DNA of 64,000 bases from Paracoccus salipaludis (GTDB lineage: Bacteria > Pseudomonadota > Alphaproteobacteria > Rhodobacterales > Rhodobacteraceae), in the NCBI RefSeq assembly GCF_002287065.1, contig NZ_NSJZ01000006.1, positions 62,001-126,000 of the forward strand, in the 5' to 3' direction. Of the stretch, positions 45,099 to 55,933 are shown piece after piece. The number at the start of each line of letters is the position of its first letter. Position 1 is the first letter of the stretch. A model generated the notes under the pieces. That model worked only from the letters and a program-made list of their open reading frames with translations, was not told the origin of the DNA and did no database searches. Position numbers and translations under genes: made by a program.

Positions 45099-45860
45099 AT
45101 GGCGCGCTTTGCCGCCAACCTGACGTTCCTCTTCACGGAACTGCCGATGCTGGAACGCTTCGCCGCCGCCCGCCGTGCCGGGTTCGAGGGCGCCGAGGTG
45201 CTGTTCCCCTATGACCTCGCCGCGCCCGAGCTTGCCTCGGCCGCGCAGGCCGCGGGGGTCGAGTTCGTTCTGATGAACACCCCTCCCCCGAACTGGGCCG
45301 GCGGTCCCCGCGGCTTCGCGGCCATCCCCGGCGGAGAGGAGCGGTTCCGCCGCGACTTCGACCGCGCCCTGCGCTTTGCCCAGGCGCTGCGCTGCCGCCA
45401 CATCCACGTGATGGCGGGGCGGGCCGAGGGCGAGGCCGCGCGCCGGACCTTTGTCGAGAACCTGCGCTGGGCCTGCGCGCGGGCGCCCCATGCCAGCCTG
45501 CTGGTCGAGCCGATCAACCCCGGCGACATGCCCGGCTATTTCCTGGCCGGCTTCGATCAGGCAGCCGAGCTGATCGACGAGGTGGCCGCGTCGAACCTCG
45601 GCCTGCAGTTCGACGCCTACCACGCCCACCAGATCACTGGCGATGTCATCGCCTGCTGGGACCGCCATGCCGCCCGCGTCCGGCACATCCAGATCGCGGG
45701 CGCGCCCGGCCGCCACGAGCCCAAGGGCGGCGAGATCAACTTCGCCGAGTTCTTCCGGCGTGTGGATGCCTCGGGCTATCGCGGCTGGGTGGGGGCGGAA
45801 TACATGCCCGCCACCACGACCGAGGCCGGGCTGCGCTGGCTGCGCGAGGGCGGGGCATAG
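45099..45860 (+). CDS. hydroxypyruvate isomerase family TIM-barrel protein
   Basis: A 253-residue xylose-isomerase-like TIM barrel of the Hyi/OtnI group, which interconverts hydroxypyruvate and tartronate semialdehyde or similar 2-oxo-sugars. The family blocks are RFAANLTFLFTELPMLERFA, GFEGAEVLFPYD and VLMNTPPPNW, with metal/catalytic residues in LLVEPINPGDMPGYFL (Glu), LQFDAYHAHQ (Asp, His), HIQIAGAPGRHEPKGGEINF and VGAEYMPA (Glu). It follows the DUF1285 stop with zero spacing. The physiological substrate could be glyoxylate-derived, in keeping with the glycolate genes later in the window, but they are not linked. Confidence 0.9.
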   Translation: MARFAANLTFLFTELPMLERFAAARRAGFEGAEVLFPYDLAAPELASAAQAAGVEFVLMNTPPPNWAGGPRGFAAIPGGEERFRRDFDRALRFAQALRCRHIHVMAGRAEGEAARRTFVENLRWACARAPHASLLVEPINPGDMPGYFLAGFDQAAELIDEVAASNLGLQFDAYHAHQITGDVIACWDRHAARVRHIQIAGAPGRHEPKGGEINFAEFFRRVDASGYRGWVGAEYMPATTTEAGLRWLREGGA

Positions 45861-46112
45861 GGCGGCCGTGAAGGCACGGCGCGCGGCAAGCACGCATCCT
45901 GCGAGCGACATGTCCGGCCGGGCGATCGAGCCGGGGGCCCGGACCGCCGGGCATCGCACGCATCGCCCTTTGGGACAGCTGCGCCTCGGGTGCGCGGCGC
46001 CTTCCGCGATGCCGTCCCCAGACGGATGCCTTCGCCACGGATCTGACATCCTCGCCACGCCCACACCCCCTGCCCTGGCCCTTTCCCGCGTCGCCGGTTC
46101 CGGGCCGCGTAC

Positions 46113-47027
46113 ATGACGGCTCAGGTTCTTGCAGCCCTGTCGCCGGTCGTCCTGCTGATCGCGCTGGGGTTCCTGCTGCGCCGGCGCCGCTTTCTGGACG
46201 ACCGCTTCTGGCCCCAGGCGGAACGGCTCAGCTACTTCATCCTGCTGCCAAGCCTGTTCTTCCACGGGCTCGTCACCGCCGACACCGAGGCGCTGCCCAT
46301 CGCGGCGCTGACCTTCACGCTGGTCGCGGCGATCCTGGGGGTGGCGGCACTGGCAGTGGTGCTGCGGCCGCTGATGGGGATGGACGGGCCGGGCTTCACC
46401 TCGGTCTTCCAGGGCAGCATCCGGTTCAACAACTATGTCGGCGTGACGCTGGCCGCGGGGCTGTTCCCGCAGAACGGCGTCGCGCTGGCGGCGATCTGCA
46501 ACGCGGTGATCGTGCCCACGGTCAACATCCTCTGCGTGCTGGTCTTTGCCCGCCACGGCACCGTGCGGCTGGGCCTGCGCGGGGTCGCGCGGCAGCTTGC
46601 CACGAATCCTCTGGTCGTGGCCTCGGTGGCCGGGATTGCGGCCAAGGCGGCAGGGTTGCAGATGCCGCCGGGGATCGGACCCGCGCTGCGGTCCCTGGGC
46701 GCGGCCTCGCTGCCGCTGGGGCTTCTGTGCGTGGGCGCGGCGCTGGAGTTCGCGGGTGCGCGGCGCTGGGTCCGCCCGGTCGCCATCGCCTCGGTGCTGA
46801 AGTTCGGAGCGATGCCACTGGCAACCATGGCCGTGGCCCTGCTGGCCGGGCTGGACGGCGAAGCGCTGGTGACGGCGCTGGTCTTCCAGGTGCTGCCGAC
46901 GGCCTCGTCCTCCTACATCCTCGCGCGGCAGCTGGGTGGGGACGCGCCGCTGATGGCGGGCATCACCGCCGTCCAGACGGTGCTGGCCGTCGCGGCGATC
47001 CCGCTGGTCCTGGCCCTGCTGCTCTAG
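46113..47027 (+). CDS. AEC family transporter
   Basis: A 304-residue membrane protein of the auxin efflux carrier/malonate-type (AEC) family with ten predicted helices in two inverted halves. The crossover segments are YFILLPSLFFHGL and FQGSIRFNNYVGVTLAAGLF in the first half and LPTASSSYILARQLGGD in the second. Bacterial members move organic acids. It is preceded by about 250 bp without a gene and converges with the glycosyltransferase gene, sharing a 4-bp CTAG at the two stops (47024-47027). Confidence 0.92.
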   Translation: MTAQVLAALSPVVLLIALGFLLRRRRFLDDRFWPQAERLSYFILLPSLFFHGLVTADTEALPIAALTFTLVAAILGVAALAVVLRPLMGMDGPGFTSVFQGSIRFNNYVGVTLAAGLFPQNGVALAAICNAVIVPTVNILCVLVFARHGTVRLGLRGVARQLATNPLVVASVAGIAAKAAGLQMPPGIGPALRSLGAASLPLGLLCVGAALEFAGARRWVRPVAIASVLKFGAMPLATMAVALLAGLDGEALVTALVFQVLPTASSSYILARQLGGDAPLMAGITAVQTVLAVAAIPLVLALLL

Positions 47028-48247
47028 GCCCGGGGACCGAAGCTTTCGACCCACTCGGTCAGGCGCGGCAGGCTGTGGCGTTTCAGGTCATAGCTGCTGG
47101 TGATCGTCGCCCGCGCCGCCGCCTTCAGGCGCCCGGCCTGCGGGTCCCCTTCCAGCGCGCGGATCAGGGCAGCCTCCAGCGCGGCCCGGTCGTGGAACGG
47201 CACAAGGCGGCCGTTCTCGCCATCCCGGATCAGTTCGCGCACCGGCTCGGTGTCCGAGCCGACGATCAGGCAGCCCGCCGACATCGCCTCGGTCAGCGAC
47301 CAGCTGAGCACGAAGGGATAGGTCAGGTAGCAGTGGACGCGCGACACCTGCAGCGTGGACAGGTAGGTGCCATAGGGCACGCGGCCGAGGAAATGCACGC
47401 GGTCGAGCGGCAGGCGGTCCCCGACCTCGGCCAGCATCTTGGCCTTCCAGCTTTCGGCGTCCGACGGCTTGCCGCCATAGCTGACGCCATCGCCCCCGAT
47501 CAGCACCACCTGCGCCTGCGGCCGTGCCGCCAGCACGGCGGGCAGCGCGCGCATGACGACATGGAAGCCGCGATAGGGTTCCAGCGAGCGCGAGACATAG
47601 GTCAGCACCTCGTCGCCCGCGCGCAGGACGCGGCCATCGGGCAGCGCCAGGGTGGCCGCAGGATCGGGCCGCACGCGTTCGGTGTCGATGCCGTCGTGGA
47701 TGACGGTCAGCTTGGACCGCAACTCGGGCGGGAAGCTGTCGGCCTGATAGCGCGTGGGCGACAGTCCCGCATCCGCCTGCACCAGCCCCTGGATCAGGTG
47801 GGCCGAGCGGGCCACCGTGCGGACCCGCGCCTCGTCCGTGCCGGGGCTGATCTCGGGGTCGAAGCCCACGTCCTGGCCGCGCGTGCGGTACATCAGTTCG
47901 GCATAGACCAGCAGCTTCGCCTCGGGCCAGATCTCGCGCAGGAACAGCGTCTCGCCCCAGCCGGAATGGCCGAAGATCACGTCGGGGGCGTAGCCGTGGC
48001 GATCCCTCAGCGCCCGCGCGCCCCGAGCGGCCAGCCAGCCTCGTTCGGCCATCTCCGCATAGGTGCGGCCCAGGGTGTTGCTGGTCGTGACCTGCGGGGG
48101 CTTGGCGTATTTCACCACCCGCACCGGGCTGGGACGCTGGTTCCCTTCGTCCGTCATCGCCAGCACGTCATGGCCCCGGGCGGCGAGCGCCGGGGCAAGA
48201 TGGGGGAACTGGCCGGGAAAGTTCTGGTGAACGAAAAGGATCTTCAC
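47024..48247 (-). CDS. GT4 family glycosyltransferase
   Basis: A 407-residue GT-B glycosyltransferase. The N-terminal acceptor domain opens [20 protein letters not shown]. The donor domain contains VIHDGIDTERVRPDP, RVLRAGDEVLTYVSRSLEPY (the family's RxxPxKG-like step is changed to RSLEPYRGF) and the EX7E-type motif SLTEAMSAGCLIVGSDTEPV. This subgroup (with FPGQFPHLA and EPYRGFH) is common in proteobacteria for surface polysaccharide synthesis. It starts inside the stop of yejF, so it may be co-transcribed with the transporter by chance of packing. Confidence 0.9.
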   Translation of the reverse strand: MKILFVHQNFPGQFPHLAPALAARGHDVLAMTDEGNQRPSPVRVVKYAKPPQVTTSNTLGRTYAEMAERGWLAARGARALRDRHGYAPDVIFGHSGWGETLFLREIWPEAKLLVYAELMYRTRGQDVGFDPEISPGTDEARVRTVARSAHLIQGLVQADAGLSPTRYQADSFPPELRSKLTVIHDGIDTERVRPDPAATLALPDGRVLRAGDEVLTYVSRSLEPYRGFHVVMRALPAVLAARPQAQVVLIGGDGVSYGGKPSDAESWKAKMLAEVGDRLPLDRVHFLGRVPYGTYLSTLQVSRVHCYLTYPFVLSWSLTEAMSAGCLIVGSDTEPVRELIRDGENGRLVPFHDRAALEAALIRALEGDPQAGRLKAAARATITSSYDLKRHSLPRLTEWVESFGPRA

Positions 48248-50007
48248 GCCGGGCGGTCTTTGCTGTCGTGGAAGGCCGCCGCCATCAGCGCGCGGGTGTA
48301 GTCGCTTTGGGGGGCATCGAAGACCTGCGCGGTCGTGCCCTGTTCCACCACATCGCCCGCGCGCATCACCATGATCTGATGGCTCATCGCGCGGACCACG
48401 CGCAGGTCGTGGCTGATGAACAGGAAGGCAAGCCCGTGGCGGCGCTGAAGATCGCGCAGAAGCTCGACGATCTGGACCTGCACGGTCATGTCGAGCGCGC
48501 TGGTCGGCTCGTCCAGCACCACCACCTTGGGTCGCAGGATCATGGCCCGCGCGATGGCGATGCGCTGCCGCTGGCCGCCGCTGAACTCATGCGGATAGCG
48601 GTCCATCGAGGCGGGGTCGAGGCCGACCTCGGCCATGATCCCGGCCACCATCTCGCGCGGGTCGCGGCCCTTTTCGACGCCGTGGACGCCCAGGCCCTCG
48701 GCGATGATCTGGCCCACGGTCATGCGGGGGCTGAGGCTGCCGAAGGGGTCCTGGAAGACGATCTGCATGTCGCGGCGCAGCCGGCGGAGGCCCCGGCCCT
48801 GCAAGGCGGAAATGTCGCGGCCCATGTAGACGATGGGCCCATTGCTTTCGATCAGCCGCATGATCGCCAGCGCCAGCGTCGTCTTGCCGGACCCGGATTC
48901 GCCCACGATCCCCAGCGTCTCGCCCGCCCGGACGCGCAGGGTCGCGGCGTTCACCGCCTTGATGTGGCCCACGGTGCGGCGCAGGAAGCCGCGCTTGATC
49001 GGGAACCAGACGCGCAGGTTCTCGGTCGAGACGATCTCGGGCGCGGCAGGGTCGATGGGCTCGGCGATGCCCTTGGGCTCGGCGGCCAGCAGCTTGCGCG
49101 TGTAGGGATGCCGGGGGTTGCGGAAGATCTGCTCGACGGGGCCCTGTTCCACGATCTCGCCGCCCTGCATGACGCAGACGCGGTCCGCGATCCGGCGCAC
49201 GATCCCGAGGTCGTGGCTGATGAACAGCATCGACAGCCCTTCGTCGCGCTTGAGTTCGGCCAGCAGGTCGAGGATCTGCGCCTGGATCGTCACGTCCAGC
49301 GCGGTGGTCGGCTCGTCCGCGATCAGCAGTTCCGGCCCGTTCGCCAGCGCCATCGCGATCATGACGCGCTGCCGCTGGCCGCCGGACAACTGGTGCGGAT
49401 AGTCCGCCAGCCGGCTTTCGGCGTCCCGGATGCCGACGCGGGTCAGCAGTTCCACGATCCGGGCGCGCGCCGCCGCGCCGGTCAGCCCCTGGTGCAGGGC
49501 AAGGCTTTCGCCGATCTGACGTTCCAGCGTGTGCAGCGGGTTCAGCGAGGTCATCGGCTCCTGGAAGACGAAGCTGATGTCGTTGCCGCGCACGGCGCGC
49601 AGCTTTTCCTCGGGCGCGCCGATCATCTCGGTGCCCTGGTAGAGGACGCTGCCCTCGATCTGGGCCGAGGCGCCCAGCAGCCGCACGGTGGCCAGCGCCG
49701 TGACCGACTTGCCGGACCCGGATTCACCCACCAGCGCCACGGTCTCGCCGCGTTTCACCGTGAAGCTGACGCCCTTGACGGCGGGGGTCGAGCGCCCCTC
49801 GTTGACGAAGCTGATGCGCAGGTCGCGGATGTCGAGGACGGCATCGGCGTCGGCCTGGGGCCGGGGCTCTGCCCGCGATCCGGCGGGGAGTGCGCCGTCC
49901 GCGCGGCGGGGGGCCTGGACCGGGACGGCAGCGGCCTCACCAGCGGCCGGGATGACCGGGGGAACGGACGCGGCGGGCGGGGCCGCGGGATTGCGGGGAT
50001 CGTTCAC
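48244..50007 (-). CDS. yejF: peptide ABC transporter ATPase with two nucleotide-binding domains (YejF)
   Basis: A 587-residue duplicated ABC ATPase. A proline/alanine-rich leader (about 1-45) is followed by NBD1 ([20 protein letters not shown]; signature [32 protein letters not shown]) and NBD2 ([49 protein letters not shown]). Each has the oligopeptide-type C-terminal extension ([22 protein letters not shown]). The GTG at 50007 overlaps the YejE stop. It powers the YejABEF importer for oligopeptides, and in enterics microcin C. A longer open frame continuing to 51153 is not coding. Confidence 0.94.
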   Translation of the reverse strand: MNDPRNPAAPPAASVPPVIPAAGEAAAVPVQAPRRADGALPAGSRAEPRPQADADAVLDIRDLRISFVNEGRSTPAVKGVSFTVKRGETVALVGESGSGKSVTALATVRLLGASAQIEGSVLYQGTEMIGAPEEKLRAVRGNDISFVFQEPMTSLNPLHTLERQIGESLALHQGLTGAAARARIVELLTRVGIRDAESRLADYPHQLSGGQRQRVMIAMALANGPELLIADEPTTALDVTIQAQILDLLAELKRDEGLSMLFISHDLGIVRRIADRVCVMQGGEIVEQGPVEQIFRNPRHPYTRKLLAAEPKGIAEPIDPAAPEIVSTENLRVWFPIKRGFLRRTVGHIKAVNAATLRVRAGETLGIVGESGSGKTTLALAIMRLIESNGPIVYMGRDISALQGRGLRRLRRDMQIVFQDPFGSLSPRMTVGQIIAEGLGVHGVEKGRDPREMVAGIMAEVGLDPASMDRYPHEFSGGQRQRIAIARAMILRPKVVVLDEPTSALDMTVQVQIVELLRDLQRRHGLAFLFISHDLRVVRAMSHQIMVMRAGDVVEQGTTAQVFDAPQSDYTRALMAAAFHDSKDRPA

Positions 50008-51110
50008 CGGAAGGTCTTTCGCGGGTCGAAGGCGTCGCGGATGCCTTCGAAGATGAAGACCAGAAGCGACAGCATGATGGCGAAGGTGAAAAAGGCGGCA
50101 AAGCCCAGCCACGGCGCCTGCAGGTTCTGCTTGGCCTGCAAGGCCAGTTCCCCCAGCGAGGGCGCCGAGGCGGGCAGGCCGTAGCCCAGGTAGTCCAGCG
50201 CTGCGAGGCTGGAGATCGTGCCTGTCACCACGAAGGGCAGCATGGTCAGCGTCGCCACCATCGCGTTGGGCAGGATGTGGCGGAACATGATGGTGCGGTC
50301 GTTCACGCCCAGCGCACGCGCGGCGCGGACATATTCGAAGTTGCGGGCGCGCAGGAACTCGGCCCGGACGACGCCCACCAGCGCGGGCCAGCCGAACAGG
50401 ATCGAGACGAAGACCAGCAGCCAGAAGCTGCGTCCGAGGATCGCAAACAGGATGATGATGACGTAAAGCGACGGGGTCGAGCCCCAGATTTCCAGCAGCC
50501 GCTGGAAGATCAGGTCGGTGCGCCCGCCGAAATAGCCCTGCACCGCCCCCGCCGCGATGCCCAGGGCCGAGGCGATGACCGTGACGATCAGCGTGAACAG
50601 GATCGACAGCCGGAAGCCGTAGATCACGCGGGCCAGGACGTCGCGCGCGGTGTCGTCGGTGCCCAGCCAATGCGCGGCATCGGGCGCCGAGGGCGCGGTG
50701 CCGACGTTGTTGATCGTGCGGTAATGATAGGGGATCGGCGGCCAGAGGGTCCAGCCGCGCTGGATTTCCTCGCCGTTCACGGTGCCGGCGCTGCGGGCCT
50801 CGGAGATGGTGTCCTCGGGCTCGTCCCAGCATTCCTCGCGCCCGCCCGAGATGATGAGGCATTCGACCGACGGATCGGTGTAGTTGGCTTCCGTCCCGAA
50901 GTCGCCGCCGAAGGCCGTTTCGGGGTAGAAGCGGTAGGCGGGGAAATACAGCTCTCCGCGATAGCTGGCGACGATGGGCTTGTCGTTGGCGATGACCTCG
51001 GCCAGCATCGACAGCACGAACAGCGCGGCGAAGATCACCATCGACCAGAAGGCGCGCCTGTTGCGGCGGAAGTTGCGCCAGCGGCGCTGGTTCAGGGGCG
51101 ACAGGCTCAT
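50004..51110 (-). CDS. yejE: peptide ABC transporter permease YejE
   Basis: A 368-residue DppC-type permease. The first helix ([20 protein letters not shown]) is followed by a large periplasmic loop (about 45-140) characteristic of YejE and absent from DppC. The binding-protein-dependent permease core reads [37 protein letters not shown] and [13 protein letters not shown] (the EAA loop). The ATG at 51110 overlaps the yejB stop (ATGA). Confidence 0.94.
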   Translation of the reverse strand: MSLSPLNQRRWRNFRRNRRAFWSMVIFAALFVLSMLAEVIANDKPIVASYRGELYFPAYRFYPETAFGGDFGTEANYTDPSVECLIISGGREECWDEPEDTISEARSAGTVNGEEIQRGWTLWPPIPYHYRTINNVGTAPSAPDAAHWLGTDDTARDVLARVIYGFRLSILFTLIVTVIASALGIAAGAVQGYFGGRTDLIFQRLLEIWGSTPSLYVIIILFAILGRSFWLLVFVSILFGWPALVGVVRAEFLRARNFEYVRAARALGVNDRTIMFRHILPNAMVATLTMLPFVVTGTISSLAALDYLGYGLPASAPSLGELALQAKQNLQAPWLGFAAFFTFAIMLSLLVFIFEGIRDAFDPRKTFR

Positions 51111-52183
51111 CCGGCGCGGCTTTCGAAGTCGATGCGCGGATCGACCAGCACATAGGTCAGGTCCGAGATGATCCCGACCAGCAGGCCCATCAGGCCGAAG
51201 ACGTAGAGCGTGCCGAAGATCACCGGATAGTCGCGCTGCACCGCCGCCTCGAAGCCCAGGCGGCCGAGGCCGTCCAGCGAGAAGATCGTCTCGATCAGGA
51301 TGGAAGAACCGAAGAACACGCCCAGGAACAGCGCCGGGAAGCCGGCGATCACGATCAGCATCGCGTTGCGGAAGACGTGCCCGTAAAGCACCCGCCGCTC
51401 GGTCAGCCCCTTGGCGCGGGCGGTCATGACATACTGCTTGTTGATCTCGTCGAGGAAGCTGTTCTTGGTCAGCAGTGTCAGGGTGGCAAAGCTGGCGATG
51501 GTCGAGGCGACCACCGGCAGGGTGATGTGCCACAGGTAGTCCTTGACCTTGCCCCAGGCCGAAAGGCTTTCCCAGTTGTCGCTGGTCAGCCCCCGCAGCG
51601 GGAAGATCTGCCAATAGCTGCCGCCCGCGAACAGCACCATCAGCAGCACGGCGAACAGGAAGCCGGGGATCGCGTAGCCCACGATGATCGCGCTTGAGGT
51701 CCAAGTGTCGAAGGGCGTGCCGTCCCGCACCGCCTTGCGGATGCCCAGCGGGATCGAGATCAGATAGGCCAGCAGCGTGGACCAGAGGCCGAGCGTGATC
51801 GACACCGGCATCTTCTCGATCACCAGGTCCACGACCGAGATGGACCGGAACCAGGACTCGCCGAAGTCGAAGCGCAGGTAGTCCCACATCATCGACAGAA
51901 AGCGCTGGACGGGCGGCTTGTCGAAGCCGAACTCGCGTTCCAGTTCGGCGATGAACTCGGGCGGCAACCCTTGCGCCCCGGCGTAACGTTCGGTGGATGC
52001 GCCCTGCCCTGCGTCGCCGCCACCGGCGATGTTGCGGAAGACATCCCCCTCGCCCTGGACGCGGGCCACGATCTGCTCGATCGGGCCGCCGGGGACGAAT
52101 TGCGTCAGGGTGAAGTTGACCAGCATGATGCCGATCAGCGTGGGGATGATCAGCAGCAGCCGCCGCAGAAGATATGCGCCCAT
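51107..52183 (-). CDS. yejB: peptide ABC transporter permease YejB
   Basis: A 358-residue DppB-type permease. It begins [20 protein letters not shown], has the YejB-type insert with [20 protein letters not shown], and then six helices with the EAA loop [40 protein letters not shown] closes the core. It lies 28 bp downstream of yejA. Confidence 0.94.
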   Translation of the reverse strand: MGAYLLRRLLLIIPTLIGIMLVNFTLTQFVPGGPIEQIVARVQGEGDVFRNIAGGGDAGQGASTERYAGAQGLPPEFIAELEREFGFDKPPVQRFLSMMWDYLRFDFGESWFRSISVVDLVIEKMPVSITLGLWSTLLAYLISIPLGIRKAVRDGTPFDTWTSSAIIVGYAIPGFLFAVLLMVLFAGGSYWQIFPLRGLTSDNWESLSAWGKVKDYLWHITLPVVASTIASFATLTLLTKNSFLDEINKQYVMTARAKGLTERRVLYGHVFRNAMLIVIAGFPALFLGVFFGSSILIETIFSLDGLGRLGFEAAVQRDYPVIFGTLYVFGLMGLLVGIISDLTYVLVDPRIDFESRAG

Positions 52184-52211
52184 CGGATTCCCTGCCCGCG
52201 CCTGCGGCCGG

Positions 52212-54113
52212 TTAGCGGATCGCCCCGGCTTTTCTCAGCGCATCCGCCTTATCCGCGTCATACCACCAGAAATCAAGCTCACCCAGCGCATAGGGCGGCA
52301 TCGTCGAGGGATGGGCGAACATGTCCCAATAGGCCACGGTATGCTTGGCCTTGAACCACTGCGGCACCCAGAAATGCATCGCCCGCAGCACCCGGTCCAG
52401 CGCGTGGACGCCGGTGTTCAGCTCTTCCTGCGTTGTGGCGGCCTCGATGTGCGAGATCAGCCGGTCCACCGCCGGGTTGGCCAGCCCCATGACGTTGAAC
52501 ACGTCGTCCGTCGACTTCGAGCCGAAATACTGCTGCAACCCCGATCCCGGGATCGGGTCCTGCCCCAACTGGGCCGTGATCACGTCGAAGTCGTGGTTGC
52601 GCCTGCGATCCTCGAGCTGGGCATCGTCAACCCGCTCGTTGACGGCATCGATGCCGAGCGTCCGCAGGTTTTCCACCCACGGGTTGATCACGCGGTCGAA
52701 GGTCTGCGAGTCGTTGAGGATCTGCACCCGCAGGGGCTGGCCCTCGGCATTGCGGCGGATGCCGTCGCGGCTGCCCTCGGGGATGGTCCATCCCGCTTCC
52801 TCCAGCAGGGCGGCAGCGCGGCGCAGGTTGCCGCGGTCCATCTGCCGCTCGCCGCTGACGGGCGGCACGACGGCTTCCGCGGTGAAGACCTGCGGCGGCA
52901 GGTCTGCGCGGAGCGGCTCCAGCAGGGCAAGCTCGGCCTCGCTGGGCATCCCGGCGGCCTTCAGCGGGCTGTTGTCCCAGAAGCTCGTGATGCGCTCGTA
53001 AAGGCCGTAGAACAGCGTCGCGTTCGACCATTCGAAGTTGAAGACCATCCCGATCGCCTCGCGCACGCGGGGGTCCTGGAACTGCGGGCGGCGCAGGTTG
53101 ATGGCCCAGGCCTGGCCGCTGGCGATGTTGCCGTCCTCCAACTCCTCCTTCTTCACCCAGCCGCTGCTGAAGGCGGGAAAGTCGTAGCGCGTGGCCCAGT
53201 GGATGGAGGAAGCCTCGTTGCGGAAGGTATAGGCGCCTGCCTTGAAGGCCTCGAAAGCCGAATCATAGTCGCCGAAATACTCGATGCGGACGCGGTCGAA
53301 ATTGTGGCGGCCCCGGTTGATCGGCAGGTTCTCGCCCCAATAGCCGGGATTGCGCTTCCAGCTGACCGAGCGGCCCATGTCGGCGCTGTCGAACATGTAG
53401 GGACCCGAGCCGACAAATGGCCGGTCCGAGCTTTCCGCGATGTCGCGGCCGTTCGCCTGGAAATCCGCGCGCGAAAAGACCGGCAGCCCGCCGACCGCCT
53501 GGATCACGTCGCGGCGCGGATAGTCGGGGGTGAAGGTGAAGCGGATGCGGCGGTCGTCCAGCACCTCGGCCGAGGCGACCATCTGCGCGATCACCGCGCG
53601 GAAGGAGGACAGCCCCTTGTCGCGCAGCGTTTCATAGGAAAACAGCACGTCGGCCGCGCTCATGGGCGTGCCATCCGAGAAGGTGATGCCTTCGCGCAGG
53701 GTGAAGACCGCCCAGTCGCGGCTTTCCGGGTATTCCACCGTTTCGCAGAGCAGGCAGTAGGCCGCGCCGATCTCGTCGGCGGTGCCCTCCATCAGGCTTT
53801 CCAGCATCACCGTGGACAGCGCGGCGGCCCGGCCCTTGACCGTGAAGGGGTTGTAGCTGTCGAAGCCCCCCGCCGCCCATTCGCTGATCTCGCCGCCCTT
53901 GGGCGCGTCCGGGTTCACGTAGGCCAGATGGGGAAAGTCGGCGGGCAGGCGCAGCGCGTCGAAGGTGCCGACGCCGTGCGAGATCGTGGTGGCCGAGGCG
54001 ACCGGCGCGGCAGCAGCAGGAGCGGTCGCGACAGGCTGCGGGGCCTGCGCGGGCGCCTGCGTCGCCGATATCGCAAGGGCCGTCGCCAGAACCAGATTGC
54101 GTTTCATGCCCAT
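52212..54113 (-). CDS. yejA: extracellular solute-binding protein YejA
   Basis: A 633-residue periplasmic peptide-binding protein (SBP family 5). The signal peptide is [19 protein letters not shown], followed by an Ala/Pro spacer. The YejA features are [55 protein letters not shown], the SBP5 core [20 protein letters not shown] and [14 protein letters not shown]. It delivers peptides to YejBE. Two ATGs are possible (54113, 54107); AGAAGGGG favours the first. First gene of the yejABEF operon. Confidence 0.94.
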   Translation of the reverse strand: MGMKRNLVLATALAISATQAPAQAPQPVATAPAAAAPVASATTISHGVGTFDALRLPADFPHLAYVNPDAPKGGEISEWAAGGFDSYNPFTVKGRAAALSTVMLESLMEGTADEIGAAYCLLCETVEYPESRDWAVFTLREGITFSDGTPMSAADVLFSYETLRDKGLSSFRAVIAQMVASAEVLDDRRIRFTFTPDYPRRDVIQAVGGLPVFSRADFQANGRDIAESSDRPFVGSGPYMFDSADMGRSVSWKRNPGYWGENLPINRGRHNFDRVRIEYFGDYDSAFEAFKAGAYTFRNEASSIHWATRYDFPAFSSGWVKKEELEDGNIASGQAWAINLRRPQFQDPRVREAIGMVFNFEWSNATLFYGLYERITSFWDNSPLKAAGMPSEAELALLEPLRADLPPQVFTAEAVVPPVSGERQMDRGNLRRAAALLEEAGWTIPEGSRDGIRRNAEGQPLRVQILNDSQTFDRVINPWVENLRTLGIDAVNERVDDAQLEDRRRNHDFDVITAQLGQDPIPGSGLQQYFGSKSTDDVFNVMGLANPAVDRLISHIEAATTQEELNTGVHALDRVLRAMHFWVPQWFKAKHTVAYWDMFAHPSTMPPYALGELDFWWYDADKADALRKAGAIR

Positions 54114-54242
54114 GCGCCGACCCCTTCTGCCTGCGTCGTGCCGGGCAGCCGGCCGACCATCGGTCGGACGCTACGGCACCGCCGCCGCACCTCGCAAGCC
54201 GCCTGTCGGCATTGTGACGGGTGGCACGATGCGGCGCGCAAG

Positions 54243-54268
54243 AAAAAAGCGCGGGGTTGCCCCCGCGC
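54243..54268 (-). terminator. intrinsic terminator of cycM
   Basis: On the minus strand GCGCGGGG (54268-54261) - GCAA - CCCCGCGC (54256-54249) is an 8-bp perfect stem followed by six T (54248-54243). It lies 27 bp past the cycM stop. This is the clearest Rho-independent terminator in the window. Confidence 0.9.
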
Positions 54269-54294
54269 CCGAAGTTCCCCCGAAAGCTGCCGGA

Positions 54295-54831
54295 TCAGTT
54301 CGCCGTCTGCAGATAGGCGACCAGGTTCGCGCGCTCTTCCGCGCTCTTGATGCCGGCAAAGGCCATCTTGGTGCCGGGAACATGCTCCTTCGGGTTGGTG
54401 ATGAAGGCGTTCAGTTCCTCGGGCGTCCAGGCGCCCTCGTGCGCGGCCATCGCGTCGGAATAGCTGAAGTCCTCGACCGAGGCGACGTCGCGGCCCACCA
54501 CGCCGTCCAGGTGCGGGCCGACCGCGTTGTTGCCGTCAAGCTTGTGGCACGACTTGCACTTGCCGAAGGCCTTTTCCCCCGCCGCCGCATCGGCCGAGGC
54601 CAGCAGCGTGGCGAAGTCGGGGCCTTCCTCGGCCGCCGCTTCCTCGGCGCCCGCGTCCTCGCCGCCTTCGACGGGGATGCGATAAGCCTGCGGGATCTCC
54701 TCGCCCTCGGCCACGTGGCCCGAGAAGCCCACGTGATACAACGATGACGCGAACCACGAGACCAGCAGCAGGAACAGCAGCGAGCCGATCAGCGCGGCGG
54801 CCGTCTTGGTCACTGTCATCGTGTTGAACAT
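54295..54831 (-). CDS. cycM: membrane-anchored cytochrome c (CycM / c552 type)
   Basis: A 178-residue class I cytochrome c. The N-terminal uncleaved helix ([20 protein letters not shown]) anchors it. An acidic, Ala/Glu-rich linker (about 50-78; [16 protein letters not shown]) precedes the heme domain. Heme is held by CKSCH (about residues 92-96), with the distal Met in PGTKMAFAG. This is the plan of Paracoccus denitrificans cytochrome c552 (CycM), which passes electrons from the bc1 complex to aa3 oxidase. AAGGAAA precedes the ATG. The gene is divergent from prephenate dehydratase. Confidence 0.95.
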   Translation of the reverse strand: MFNTMTVTKTAAALIGSLLFLLLVSWFASSLYHVGFSGHVAEGEEIPQAYRIPVEGGEDAGAEEAAAEEGPDFATLLASADAAAGEKAFGKCKSCHKLDGNNAVGPHLDGVVGRDVASVEDFSYSDAMAAHEGAWTPEELNAFITNPKEHVPGTKMAFAGIKSAEERANLVAYLQTAN

Positions 54832-55014
54832 GGCGTATTTCCTTGCGGTCGCAGCTTTGATCTGCGCGCTATCTATCCGCTTTCACTTTGCCGGTTCAAG
54901 GTATAGTTCGGCCGCGTCCGCCGATTGCGGGACGGGGCTTCGCCCCGTGACGCCGGCATTTCTCATCCCCCGATGCGCGCCCGGAGTGGCGCCTTTTCCG
55001 CCGCAGGTGCCCTG

Positions 55015-55923
55015 ATGACCGACCTTTCCCCTTCCGTCGCTTCCCTTCCCGGAACGGCCGTCAGCGGAAAGATCGCCTTCCAGGGCGAGCCGGGCGCCTA
55101 TTCGCACGAGGCCTGCCGCCGCGCCCGCCCGGGGATGGCGGCACTTCCCTGCGCCACCTTCGAGGACACGGTCGAGGCCTGCCGCTCGGGTGCGGCGGAG
55201 CTGGCCATGCTGCCGGTCGAGAACTCGACCTACGGGCGCGTCGCCGACATCCACCACCTGCTGCCGGAATCGGGCCTGCATATCGTGGACGAGACTTTTG
55301 TTCGCGTTCACATCAGCCTTCTGGGCGTCCCCGGCACGCGGCTTGAAGACATCACCGAGGCGATGAGCCATACGGTTCTTCTCGGCCAGTGCCGCAACTT
55401 CCTGCGCCGCCACAACATCCGCACCATCACGGGCCCGGACACGGCGGGCAGCGCCCTGATGGTGGCCCAGGCGGGCGAGCCGCAGCGCGCCGCCCTGGCA
55501 AGCCCGCTGGCAGGCGAGATCTACGGGCTGGACAGCCTGGCCGAGCAGATCGAGGATCGCCAGAACAACACCACGCGCTTCCTGATCATGTCGCGCGAGC
55601 CCGATTATGCCCGGCGCACCAACCGGGACGGGCACGAGAAGATGCTGACGAGCTTCGTCTTCCGCGTCCGCAACATCCCGGCGGCGCTGTACAAGGCCAT
55701 GGGCGGCTTTGCGACAAACGGCGTCAACATGACCAAGCTGGAAAGCTACATGGTGAACGGCAACTTCACCGCGACTCAGTTCTACGCCGACATCGAGGGA
55801 CATCCCGAGGATCCCGCCGTCGCCCGCGCCCTGGACGAGCTGCGCTATTTCACCTCGGTCCTGACGATCCTGGGCGTGTATCCTGCCGACCCGCTGCGCG
55901 CCGAACAGGGGGCGGGCCGCTAG
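55015..55923 (+). CDS. pheA: prephenate dehydratase
   Basis: A 302-residue monofunctional prephenate dehydratase, which converts prephenate to phenylpyruvate in phenylalanine synthesis. The catalytic domain (about 20-200) holds IAFQGEPGAYSHEACRRA, VENSTYGRVADIHHLL and the active-site motif RQNNTTRFLIM (the usual N-x-T-R-F). The C-terminal ACT domain (about 215-295; TSFVFRVRNIPAALYKAMGG, TKLESYMVNG) is the phenylalanine-feedback site. No chorismate mutase domain is fused. The ATG at 55015 is selected over upstream frames because homology begins soon after it. Confidence 0.95.
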   Translation: MTDLSPSVASLPGTAVSGKIAFQGEPGAYSHEACRRARPGMAALPCATFEDTVEACRSGAAELAMLPVENSTYGRVADIHHLLPESGLHIVDETFVRVHISLLGVPGTRLEDITEAMSHTVLLGQCRNFLRRHNIRTITGPDTAGSALMVAQAGEPQRAALASPLAGEIYGLDSLAEQIEDRQNNTTRFLIMSREPDYARRTNRDGHEKMLTSFVFRVRNIPAALYKAMGGFATNGVNMTKLESYMVNGNFTATQFYADIEGHPEDPAVARALDELRYFTSVLTILGVYPADPLRAEQGAGR

Positions 55924-55933
55924 GCACGTTCCT

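Noticed and set aside
44418..47054. An 878-codon minus-strand frame.
   Set aside because: It is antisense to DUF1285, the Hyi-like isomerase and the AEC transporter, all of which have family motifs. The translation is His/Gln/Arg-rich shadow.
48244..51153. A 969-codon minus-strand frame running from yejF through yejE.
   Set aside because: Above 50007 it is a shadow of yejE. The YejF homology begins at the GTG that overlaps the yejE stop.
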